Assembly: GCA_022824205.1 (NCBI GenBank)
Contig: JAJEAI010000088.1
Span: 1 to 64,000, forward strand
Reading direction: 5' to 3'
Source of the DNA: Candidatus Binatia bacterium
GTDB lineage: Bacteria; Desulfobacterota; Binatia; UBA9968; JAJDTQ01
Length of the DNA stretch: 64,000 nt
The translations under genes were made by a program, and so were the position numbers. Numbering within the stretch: position 1 is the stretch's first letter; each line of letters opens with the position of its first letter. A model generated the notes under the pieces. That model did not search any database. It was not told the DNA's origin and saw nothing but the letters and a program-made list of their open reading frames with translations. Shown here piece by piece: positions 38,134 through 46,625 of the stretch.

Positions 38134-38648
38134 TGAAGAGTCCGGAAGTCATTGAAATGACGGTCGCGGGGCTGACGCTCGATCAGGTGACCCGGACCCC
38201 CATCGTCGTGTTGAAAGACTCGGAGAACAAGCTGCAACTGCCTATCTGGATCGGGCTGCTGGAAGCCACGGCCATGGCCACCGAACTGGAAGGGATCAAG
38301 ATGGCTCGGCCCATGACCCATGACCTCATGAAGAACCTGCTGGGGGAATTGGGTGGGAGGGTGAAGCGGGTCGCCATCACCGAGCTCAAGGAGAATACCT
38401 ACTACGCGATGATCACGCTCATGGTGGGCGATCGCGAGGTCACCATGGACTCGCGCCCGAGCGACGCCATCGCCATGGCCTTGCGCAGCAAGACCCCCAT
38501 CTACGTCGCCAAGGAAGTGCTGGAACAGTCCAGCGTGCTGCAGCAGACGGACGAGGGGAAGGACCCGGATTTCGCCAACGTTTCCAAGGAAAAGTGGGGC
38601 GAGATACTGGACAAGATGTCGCCCGACGACTTCAAGTACAAGATGTAA
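38130..38648 (+). CDS. bifunctional nuclease (DUF151) family protein
   Basis: LPIWIGLLEATAMATELEG..RPMTHDLMKNLL; DSRPSDAIAMALRSKTPIYVA. Confidence 0.9.
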   Translation: MMKSPEVIEMTVAGLTLDQVTRTPIVVLKDSENKLQLPIWIGLLEATAMATELEGIKMARPMTHDLMKNLLGELGGRVKRVAITELKENTYYAMITLMVGDREVTMDSRPSDAIAMALRSKTPIYVAKEVLEQSSVLQQTDEGKDPDFANVSKEKWGEILDKMSPDDFKYKM

Positions 38649-38672
38649 CGAAGTACTGGAGAATTTGTCCGA

Positions 38673-39344
38673 ATGGCCACGCCGAGAAAACGAATTCTGC
38701 GAAAGGAAATCCGCCAGCCGGATCGGTTCATGGTCTGGACCGGCTTGGTCCTGGATTGGATCAAGGCCTACAGGAACCAGTTGATCGGCGCGGGTGTGGC
38801 AATCGTCGTGGTGGGTACCTCCGTCGCCGGTTGGCAGTACTACCGTGGCTACCGGCAGGACCTGGCGGCACGGGCGTACAACAGGGCTTTTCTCGAATAT
38901 CAAGAAGGTCGCTATGAGGCCGCTCTGGAAGCCTTCCAGGACCTCCGGGAGGAAGGCGAGGCGCCATACGACAAACTGGCGGACCTTTATCTGGCCAACA
39001 GCTACATTGCCCTGGAACAGCCCGCGAAGGCCGTGGAGGTGCTGGGCAGCGTCGCAGGCACGGGGGGCGATGGCTTCGTGGACCAAGTGATGCTGGTGAC
39101 GCTCGGGCTTGCGCAGGAGATGGACAACGCCTGTGACGAGGCCATCACGACCCTGAACCGGGCTCTGGATCGAGCGGGGCCGTTACGCCAGGAAGCCATG
39201 CTGGGAAAAGCACGTTGCAGCGCCCGTCTCGGCAACAATCAAGACGCGGCGGAGACTTACAAGGCCTACCTCAAGGAATTTCCCGACGGTGAGACCGTGG
39301 AGATCGCTCTCCGGTTGCAACAGTTGGAAGGCAATTCCAACTAG
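38673..39344 (+). CDS. TPR-containing membrane-anchored protein (YfgM-like)
   Basis: N-terminal TM, then AFLEYQEGRYEAALEAFQDLREEGEAPYDKLADLYLANSYIALEQPAKA. Confidence 0.75.
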   Translation: MATPRKRILRKEIRQPDRFMVWTGLVLDWIKAYRNQLIGAGVAIVVVGTSVAGWQYYRGYRQDLAARAYNRAFLEYQEGRYEAALEAFQDLREEGEAPYDKLADLYLANSYIALEQPAKAVEVLGSVAGTGGDGFVDQVMLVTLGLAQEMDNACDEAITTLNRALDRAGPLRQEAMLGKARCSARLGNNQDAAETYKAYLKEFPDGETVEIALRLQQLEGNSN

Positions 39345-39559
39345 CCAGTCCGCCAACATCCCACCCAAGGCTACCCAGAGCCTACCTCATCGAACCTCTC
39401 GCGCTGTGCACTGGCCGCTGCAAGGGCCAGCGTTCCAATCCGGACACCCTCGATTCCGCCGGCCAACTCTCGGTGTGGCGAAACATCCGCGCTTTCGGCC
39501 GGAGCCCGGTCACGACCGGCGGCAGAAACCCACACACACCAACAACGTCCGATAATGTA

Positions 39560-39615
39560 TATTATGTCAACTTCCGTATTGGCGCGAATGCGCCACTGCG
39601 GAAGCTGACATAATA
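39560..39615. repeat. 56-bp near-perfect hairpin
   Basis: tattatgtcaacttccg / cggaagctgacataata 17-bp stem with one mismatch, plus an inner tggcgc/gcgcca. Confidence 0.85.
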
Positions 39616-39743
39616 CCGGCGGAGCTTCCGGGCCTCGGTGTGGCACCGAACGGATGGCGGGAACTGGCCCCTCTTTTCGGGCTCCCGCACGGGGAGTTTT
39701 TTCACGGCCTGGAAAGCGGGAATCCGTGAGTGGGGTTGAGGGG

Positions 39744-40085
39744 TCAGGTCATTCGTTTCTTGGCGGGAGTTTCTTTTTCGGGTTCCTGCGATTGGGGTTT
39801 GGCGCGCCCGCCCTGGACGAGAAACAGGCGGGTTCGAATGCGCTGGCGGCGACGGTGGTAGCTCCAGGAGCCGTAGGCGTTGTTGTTGAGCGTGTAGATG
39901 CCATCCGCCAGGGGTTGGGCGCTCATGTCGCTGCACGTGCTGAACGCGGAGCGCTGGATCCATTGACGGTGGTAGGTACAGTTGCCGGAACCGGCGCTCC
40001 CGGGTGCGGGTTGGAGGTATAGACAGTAGTTGCAGGTGTTCTCCCACTCGGGATGACGGCGGCGGTTTTTGGACTGCTTGGGCAT
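39744..40085 (-). CDS. small Cys-rich protein (CxxC...C...C), unknown function
   Basis: MPKQSKNRRRHPEWENTCNYCLYLQPAPGSAGSGNCTYHRQWIQRSAFSTCSDMSA: spacing resembles small metal-binding CxxC proteins. Confidence 0.5.
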   Translation of the reverse strand: MPKQSKNRRRHPEWENTCNYCLYLQPAPGSAGSGNCTYHRQWIQRSAFSTCSDMSAQPLADGIYTLNNNAYGSWSYHRRRQRIRTRLFLVQGGRAKPQSQEPEKETPAKKRMT

Positions 40086-40146
40086 GATCGACCGGGTGCT
40101 TGGAGGGGTTGGAGGAGGCGTCTTTCGACCATCAAGCGGCGGCCTG

Positions 40147-40356
40147 CTAGTGTCCTGTCCCGTACAAAACGTCGTGAAGATGCGCAGGACTTTTTGCCGT
40201 CGGCAAGGAGCGACGACTGTAGGGGCGACCCGCGGTCGCCCCAGTGGCCCCTACCACGCGAGGATGACCCCGGGTCAAGCCCCGGGGTGACGTAACGCAG
40301 CCGACTGCGAAAAGGACAAGCAGATTCATGGCGTTTTATACGGGACAGGACACTAG
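40147..40356. mobile_element. 210-bp MITE with CTAG flanks
   Basis: ctagtgtcctgtcccgtacaaaacg ... cgttttatacgggacaggacactag. Inner palindromes ggggcgacccgcggtcgcccc and accccgggtcaagccccggggt. Confidence 0.85.
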
Positions 40357-41390
40357 CGTTCAACCGGCAGGCCCGCCTCATTCCAGGCGACGAGACCTCC
40401 GGCCAGATTGGAGACGTCCGTGAAACCGGATTTGCCGAGGATGGCCGCCGCGGTGGCGCTGCGCATGCCGGCGCGGCAGACCGTCACCACCGGAGCTTCC
40501 TTGTGTTCGTCGATGTCCTCCAGGCGGTTGATGAGTTCGCGGAGCGGCAGCAGGATGCTGCCGGCCAGATGGCCGAGCTCGCCCGAGTATTCCCCTGGCT
40601 CGCGCACGTCCACCAACAACGGCGGCTTGTCGGAAAGGAGCATTGCCTGAAGGCCTTCGATGTCAACCAGTCGCACCTGCTTGAGCTCGCTCCAGTCCGG
40701 GAAGCTGATCTCGTCCCTTCCGAGGGCGGACTGGTTGGGCTGCAACACCTCCTGGATGTTCTGGGGCGGCGAGAGATTGAGGTTGTTCATCAGGTGGATG
40801 AAGTCGGGCCGCGTGCGGTTGGCGAGACGGGGATTGGTGCGCTTTTCCGCGTCGATGGTGGAGGTGGTGTTGCCGCGGTAGTCGTGGCCGGGGTGGACCA
40901 CGGTTTCATCCGGCAAGGTGAAGAGTTTCCGAGTGACGGAATCGTACTGAGAGCCGGCATCGCCGCCCGCAAAGTCGGTGCGTCCGCAACCGCCGATGAA
41001 CAGGGTGTCGCCGGTGAGGACGTGCCCTTCCACCACGAGGCTCATGCCGTCAGGGGTGTGCCCGGGGGTGTGCAGGACCCGCACGGTGAGGTCGCCGACG
41101 GAAAACTCTTCGCCGTCTTCCAGGTGGATGTCGACGGCCGGGCTGGGCGCCCACTTGTGCATGGCGAACGGCGCACCGACCAGGAAACGCAACTGCGGGC
41201 AGCCGCTCAGGTGGTCGGCGTGGGTGTGCGTGTCGATGGCCATATCCAGTTCCAGGCGGTGGTAGGCAAGCACGGCGAGATACCGTTCCACATGGGTCCA
41301 GAGGGGGTCTACCAGGACGGCGCGTCCCCTGCCCTCGTCCGCTATGAGGTAAGTCTTGCTGCTCTCGCCGTTCAGTTCGCGCAGGATCAT
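40353..41390 (-). CDS. MBL-fold persulfide dioxygenase fused to a C-terminal rhodanese domain
   Basis: THTHADHLSG; LHTPGHTPDGMS; HPGHDYRGNTTSTI; rhodanese loop CRAGMRSA. Confidence 0.92.
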   Translation of the reverse strand: MILRELNGESSKTYLIADEGRGRAVLVDPLWTHVERYLAVLAYHRLELDMAIDTHTHADHLSGCPQLRFLVGAPFAMHKWAPSPAVDIHLEDGEEFSVGDLTVRVLHTPGHTPDGMSLVVEGHVLTGDTLFIGGCGRTDFAGGDAGSQYDSVTRKLFTLPDETVVHPGHDYRGNTTSTIDAEKRTNPRLANRTRPDFIHLMNNLNLSPPQNIQEVLQPNQSALGRDEISFPDWSELKQVRLVDIEGLQAMLLSDKPPLLVDVREPGEYSGELGHLAGSILLPLRELINRLEDIDEHKEAPVVTVCRAGMRSATAAAILGKSGFTDVSNLAGGLVAWNEAGLPVER

Positions 41391-41477
41391 GGCCGTCGTC
41401 TCCGCTTCGCCATGCTTGTCCCGAGCCCGTCGAAGTTCCTGGCCTGAAGTCGTCCGGGGTTCAGGGCAGGACTTGGC

Positions 41478-42635
41478 TCAGAAATATCGCCATAGCCACC
41501 ATTTCTCGAACAGGACCTTGCTCCAGTAGATCATCCGGGACGGTCCCCAGGAGCGCGAGTCGGTGACGCCGAAGGGCGGCCATCCTTGGGGATACGTGGT
41601 GCGATTGGCGGCGGCGCGTCCCGCGCCGCAGGAGAGCAGTCATATGGTGTGCAGGTGCAGGGTCGACAACTCCCCTTCCCCGGTGATCTCCGCCACCAGG
41701 TTGTCCGCCACCACGTCCGCCTCCTGGTGCGCCACGCCGCCGGCCTTGGACGCCGGCATGTTGGCGCAGTCACCGATGGCGTAGACGTTCTCCCACTTGG
41801 TCTCCAGGGTGTCGTAGTCCACCTGGATGCCGGACTCGTTGTCCACCAGTCCGCAGTCGTAGAGCACACTGGAGGGTCGGTGCGGCGGCACCATGAAGAG
41901 CAGGTCGTAGGAAAGCTCGTAGCCGTACAGGCCGTGGACGCGCTTCTTCTCCGGGTCGATGGACTGTATGACGAAGTCGTAATGGATCGTAACGTCGCGT
42001 TTCTTGCTCTGGGCGTCCATCCATACCGACGGCATGTGTTCTTCGCCGGCGGGCTCGGGCTCGCGGGTAAAGTACTGAATGTCCACGAGATCGCGGATAT
42101 TGCGTTCCTTGAAGTAGCTGTCCAGCATCCACTGGGCTTCGTACGGGGCCGGCGGACAGCGGTAGGGACCCAGCGGCACGCCCACGACGACGCGCCCCTC
42201 GCGGAAGCTCTCGAGCGTGGTTTTCAGCCGCAACGCGGCGTCCATCTCCCAAGGATGGTGCGCTCCTTCCGCGAAGCCCGGCAGCAGGTCGGGTCTTACT
42301 TCCAGACCCAGGGACACCACCAGGTAGTCATAGGGGATGGCCGTGCTATCGAGAATCACTTGCTGGCGGCCGGGATCGATACCCAGGATCTCCGCCTGAA
42401 GGACCCGGATGTTGCGCTTCTCGAGACGTTTCAGTTTCCGGGAAATGTCCTCGGGACGGCGCTGCCCGACCATGAGAAACAGGAAAGCGGGCATGAAGAT
42501 GTGATCGGTCCGGCGGTCGATGAGCGTGATGTCGTGGTCCGCCCCGAGGGCGCGGCCGAGTTTTGTGGCCGCCACCACGCCGCCGCTCCCGCCTCCGAGC
42601 ACGACGATCTGTTTCCTGCCGTTGTGGTAGTGCAT
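41478..42635 (-). CDS. sulfide:quinone reductase-like FAD oxidoreductase, candidate read-through of an internal TGA (ORF track stops at 41640)
   Basis: GGGSGGVVAATKLGR FAD site; PYRCPPAPYE second SQR Cys; NVYAIGDCAN. After TGA 41640-41642 the same frame continues LLSCGAGRAAANRTTYPQGWPPFGVTDSRSWGPSRMIYWSKVLFEKWWLWRYF*, which looks like an SQR C-terminus. Confidence 0.7.
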
Positions 42636-42662
42636 CCCTGAACCCTGTCGTCCCCGTCGCCG

Positions 42663-42872
42663 TCAGGAAGCTTCCCGCTGCCGCCGCTTGGCGCGCAGGG
42701 CGAGGCCCTTGAGATTGCGCATGCGCCGGTCGCGCCACATGCGCTGTTCCTGCCGCCCCTCGTCGGTCAGCTCGGATTCGAATCGTGAAGTGCCGCGGAT
42801 CAGGCGCAGCACCAGATAGTCGGAGCACTCCTTGACCCGCTCCGCAAACCATGTGAAGAGTCCGCCGGACAT
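42663..42872 (-). CDS. small basic hypothetical protein upstream of SQR
   Basis: MSGGLFTWFAERVKECSDYLVLRLIRGTSRFESELTDEGRQEQRMWRDRRMRNLKGLALRAKRRQREAS. Same strand, short gap to SQR. Confidence 0.45.
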   Translation of the reverse strand: MSGGLFTWFAERVKECSDYLVLRLIRGTSRFESELTDEGRQEQRMWRDRRMRNLKGLALRAKRRQREAS

Positions 42873-42879
42873 GGCCTTG

Positions 42880-43845
42880 TCAACGCAGGAAGGTGTCTTC
42901 CTGGGCAAGCTGGACCGCGGCCTGGTCGAAGGCGGCTTCGTCCGGCTCTCCGTCGCCCAGGATGCCGATCTGGCTCAGGAACTGCCCGATCTGGGCGTGG
43001 TCCCGCGGACTCACCGGCGCGTACGGCCGGCCCGGGTCGCCGATGTCCACGCCGAAGTGCTTGAGGGCCGACTTCATGATCGGCGGCAGCCCGTAGGCGC
43101 CCCACTTGCCCGGAAAGAGCGTGAAGCAACGCTGCCAGTAGCGTGCCCTGTCGATGTCGCCGTCCCGGAATGCACGCACCACGCGCGCGCCGATGCGGGT
43201 GCCCGGCGGCGGCATGGTGGCGCCCGCGCCTCCCATCATGAGCGTGGTCAGCAGGGGCTGCATGGTGGTGAAGTAGTTGGCCTTGCCGGCGAGCTGTATT
43301 TGCTCGATGAGCCGGGTGATCTTGGTGATGTCCCTCGAGCTTTCCTTGAAGTAGTCGACCTTGTTCAACTCGCTCAGACGCACGAACGCGTCGAGGGGTG
43401 GGTCCGCGCCGGGACCGGGGTTGTGATAGGCGACGATGGGCAATGGACTCGCCGACGCCACCTCGGTGAAGAACTGTACCAGATCCGAGATGGTCGGTTG
43501 TCCGCCCCACGGCCGGATGGGCATCAGCACCTGGATGAGGTCGCCGCCCACGGCCGCGGCATGCTCCGCCAGATCCAGGATCGTGTCGATGGAGTGGCTC
43601 GACGCCCCGAGGATGACGGGCACGCGCTTGTTGACGATCTCGGTGGCGCGCCGCATCACTTCCTTGCGGTCCTCGAGCGAGAGCACCGTGTATTCCGACG
43701 CTTCCACCGCGGCGATGGAAACGGCGTCGCAGTCGGTCACGAGAAACTCGATCTCGCGCGCGAGGGCGTCGTAGTCCACCCGTCCATCGTCCGTGAACGG
43801 GGTCAGTGCCGCGCCGATGATTCCTCTGATGGGGCTAGCCAGCAT
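42880..43845 (-). CDS. dihydrodipicolinate synthase (DapA) family protein
   Basis: GIIGAALTPFTDDGRVDYDALAREIEFLV; YHNPGPGA; DYFKESSRD (Schiff-base Lys region). Confidence 0.88.
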   Translation of the reverse strand: MLASPIRGIIGAALTPFTDDGRVDYDALAREIEFLVTDCDAVSIAAVEASEYTVLSLEDRKEVMRRATEIVNKRVPVILGASSHSIDTILDLAEHAAAVGGDLIQVLMPIRPWGGQPTISDLVQFFTEVASASPLPIVAYHNPGPGADPPLDAFVRLSELNKVDYFKESSRDITKITRLIEQIQLAGKANYFTTMQPLLTTLMMGGAGATMPPPGTRIGARVVRAFRDGDIDRARYWQRCFTLFPGKWGAYGLPPIMKSALKHFGVDIGDPGRPYAPVSPRDHAQIGQFLSQIGILGDGEPDEAAFDQAAVQLAQEDTFLR

Positions 43846-43862
43846 CCCTTACTCCAGATCTC

Positions 43863-44516
43863 TCACTGCAACTCCGCGACGATCCTCGCGTGCGCCGCGT
43901 CGCTGCCCTGCACCTTGAGGGGCAACGCCATGATGCGGCAGTTTTGGCCCGCGATGGCGCCGAGGTTGGTGACGTTCTCCGCGATCAGCACGTCGTTGCC
44001 CAGCAGGGTGCGGTGCACCGGGAAGTCGAACCCCTTGGGGCGCAGCGGCGTCGGCAGGTCCACCGTGATGCAGTCGATGCCGAAGAGCTTCACCCCGCGC
44101 TCCACGATCCATTCCGCCGCATCGACGGACAGATAGGGATGCATATTGTATTCTTCGCTTTCGAACTTCTCGTCCCATCCGGTGTGCAGCATCAGGATGT
44201 CGCCGCCGTTGACCGCCACCCCGGACCCTTCGAGGTCCGCGGCCGTGACCTCCTCGCCGCCGCCTGTCCGCACCGAGATGACCGCGCCCGGGCCGACGAA
44301 GGCGTCGAGGGGCAGTTCCTCGATGGACTTGCCGTTGGGCACGATGTGCACCGGCGCGTCCACGTGGGTGCCGGCGTGGCACGGCAGGTTGATCTCGGTG
44401 ACGTTGAGCGGGTGTCCCTTGCCGAGGTCGAAGAACCGCTGCACGTGCACGTCCGGCAGCACCGGAATCTTGGGCATGCCGTCGTAGATGAGCCGTGAGA
44501 GATCGATGATGGACAT
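43863..44516 (-). CDS. cyclase family protein (kynurenine formamidase-like)
   Basis: IIDLSRLIYDGMPKIPVLP; LPCHAGTHVDAPVHI (HxGTHxDxPxH). Confidence 0.92.
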   Translation of the reverse strand: MSIIDLSRLIYDGMPKIPVLPDVHVQRFFDLGKGHPLNVTEINLPCHAGTHVDAPVHIVPNGKSIEELPLDAFVGPGAVISVRTGGGEEVTAADLEGSGVAVNGGDILMLHTGWDEKFESEEYNMHPYLSVDAAEWIVERGVKLFGIDCITVDLPTPLRPKGFDFPVHRTLLGNDVLIAENVTNLGAIAGQNCRIMALPLKVQGSDAAHARIVAELQ

Positions 44517-44556
44517 GGGTCGTGTTCCTGACGGTTGAGAGGTCCCTTGCGCCGGA

Positions 44557-45303
44557 TCAGGCGGTGCCGTTGCGCCACGCGGCGTAGATGGGGTCCTTGT
44601 CGACGAAGGCGCGCTTGATGCCGTCGAACGCCAGCCAGAACTGGTCCAGGGTCTTCTGCACCGACTGGCGCACCACTTCCTGCTGCTGGTCGGTGACCGC
44701 GTACCGGCTCACTGCCAAGGGACCCACCTTCATGTGCTCTTCGTCCACCCCCATGTGGAGCGTCCAGTAGCGGATGTCGTCGCTTTCCCGGTCGAAGCCG
44801 TAGTGGGTGGTCAACCCGGTGACGATGCGGCTCATGCGCTCGCTGGCGGTGCCTTCCAGACAGAAACCCTGGCAGGCGTAGAGTTCCAGCCACGAGCGCT
44901 GGTACATGAGCAGGTCGCGCCAGTCGAGGAACGCCGAGGTCTCGGGCAGGGGTTGCACCGCGTCCAGCTCCTCCTTGGAGCCGTAGCCGCAGGCCATGGC
45001 GAAGCGGATGAAGAGGCCGCGGTGGCTGTCCGTGCCGGAGATCTCGCCGGTGCCCTCTTCCACCACGTTCTCGATCCACATTCTCTCCAGCTCCGCGTCC
45101 TCGGGGCAGCGCCCGAGCATGGTCGCGATGGGCTTGGGAAAGGGCTTGGGGAAGAACAGGTAGAACTGGCCCACGAACCCCCTGAGCGCCGCGCGATCCA
45201 GTTCTCCCCTCTCGATCATCCCGATCAGCGGGTTGTCCTTGGAGTGCTTGTCGCGCACGGCGGCGTGTATCTCGTTGACGAACTCTTCGCCGGAAAGTGC
45301 CAT
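44557..45303 (-). CDS. TenA/PqqC-like iron-containing redox enzyme family protein
   Basis: LRGFVGQFYLFFPKPFPKPIATMLGRCP; IENVVEEGTGEISGTDSHRGLFIRFA; HMGVDEEHM. Confidence 0.8.
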   Translation of the reverse strand: MALSGEEFVNEIHAAVRDKHSKDNPLIGMIERGELDRAALRGFVGQFYLFFPKPFPKPIATMLGRCPEDAELERMWIENVVEEGTGEISGTDSHRGLFIRFAMACGYGSKEELDAVQPLPETSAFLDWRDLLMYQRSWLELYACQGFCLEGTASERMSRIVTGLTTHYGFDRESDDIRYWTLHMGVDEEHMKVGPLAVSRYAVTDQQQEVVRQSVQKTLDQFWLAFDGIKRAFVDKDPIYAAWRNGTA

Positions 45304-45466
45304 CGAATATGCTCCCTCGTTCGTTTGATTTCCCTTTGAATGGCCGATCCCGATGTCGCGGACGGCAACATCGGGATCGACGCTAACGCTTCGACGAAAT
45401 AGACTAGTTAGTGGAAAGCGGCCGGCATCGCAACCGTTCGCGGCGACCGGCGCGCGTTCGCCTCCC

Positions 45467-46489
45467 TCAGTCGAGGCCGTAGAAGCGCCGGGCATTGTTG
45501 CCCAGTATGTTCTCCTTGGCGTCCCGCGTCAGGTCGTCCCGCCCCCAGATCAGCGAGCCCGATTCCGGCCAGCTCATGTCCCAATGGGGATAGTCCGAGG
45601 CGTACATGATGGTCTCGGAGCCGATCTCCCCCACCACGTAGCCGATGGTCTTCTCGTCGGGCTCGCAGCCGTAATAGACGTTCTTGCTGGTGATGTAGTG
45701 GCTGGGCTCGTGCTTGCACTCGGGGGCTTCCACCGCGCCGCGTTTCTCCCACTCCTCGTCCATCCGGTCGGACCAGTACGGTATCCAGCCGCAGCCGATC
45801 TCGAGAAACCCGAGCTTGAGGTCCGGGTACATCTCCGGAATGCCCGCGAAGATCATGGCCGTGAGCTGGCGCAGCACCGGGAACGGGTGGCCGGTGGTGT
45901 GGATGGAGATGAACTGGTCGAAGATCTCGCTGCCAGGCTCGTCGCCGCCGAAGGCGTGGATCGCCAGCGGCGTATCGAGCTTCTGCGCTTCCTCGTACAG
46001 CGGAAAGAACTCGGCCGAGCCGAAGTTCTTGCTGTGGGCCTGGGCCGCCATCATGCCGCCCACGAGTCCCAACTCCTGGACCGCGTAGCGCAACTCCTCG
46101 GCCGCGGCCGCCGGGGCGTTGACGGGCAGGTTCGCCACCGCCTTGAGGCGCGGCGACGCCTTGCAGTAGTCCGCGATGAACTCGTTGTACGCGCGGCACA
46201 ACTGGGTCTGGTAGTTGGGCTCGCGGATGTGTCCGATGCCCAAGCCACTGGTCGGGTACATGACCGCCGTGTGGATCTCCTGCGTATCCATGGCCGCCAG
46301 GCGTTCCTCGTGCTTGATGCCGGAGTGTCCCAGCGTTCCGCCCAGGTTGCGGTCGTAGGTTTCCCGCGGAATGAACGGCGGACGCCGGTTCTGGAATGCC
46401 TCGCCCAGGAAGGGCTTGACGAGATCGTCGTTGTCGCGCGCGTGCGCGTCGGCGTCGATCACCTTCACGGACGGATCGATCTTACCCAT
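45467..46489 (-). CDS. amidohydrolase family protein (ACMSD-like)
   Basis: KVIDADAHARDND; GFLEIGCGWIPYWSDRMDEEW; MYASDYPHWDMSWP. Confidence 0.9.
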   Translation of the reverse strand: MGKIDPSVKVIDADAHARDNDDLVKPFLGEAFQNRRPPFIPRETYDRNLGGTLGHSGIKHEERLAAMDTQEIHTAVMYPTSGLGIGHIREPNYQTQLCRAYNEFIADYCKASPRLKAVANLPVNAPAAAAEELRYAVQELGLVGGMMAAQAHSKNFGSAEFFPLYEEAQKLDTPLAIHAFGGDEPGSEIFDQFISIHTTGHPFPVLRQLTAMIFAGIPEMYPDLKLGFLEIGCGWIPYWSDRMDEEWEKRGAVEAPECKHEPSHYITSKNVYYGCEPDEKTIGYVVGEIGSETIMYASDYPHWDMSWPESGSLIWGRDDLTRDAKENILGNNARRFYGLD

Positions 46490-46625
46490 GTTCTTCTCCC
46501 TTGATCTTGGGTTGTCGGCACGTCTTTCAACAGGGGAAACTAACACCTTCGGCCCGGAATGCCAATTCACCATGCGAAGCGGGCGGGTTCGAAACCCGCC
46601 CGCGAAACGTCCGGCCTCCCTCCTG

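Noticed and set aside
41461-41643. 60-aa ORF MTALLRRGTRRRQSHHVSP... overlapping the SQR stop (ATGA)
   Set aside because: Arg-rich out-of-frame reading. The -1 related frame gives a credible SQR C-terminus instead, so this is an annotation trap rather than a gene.
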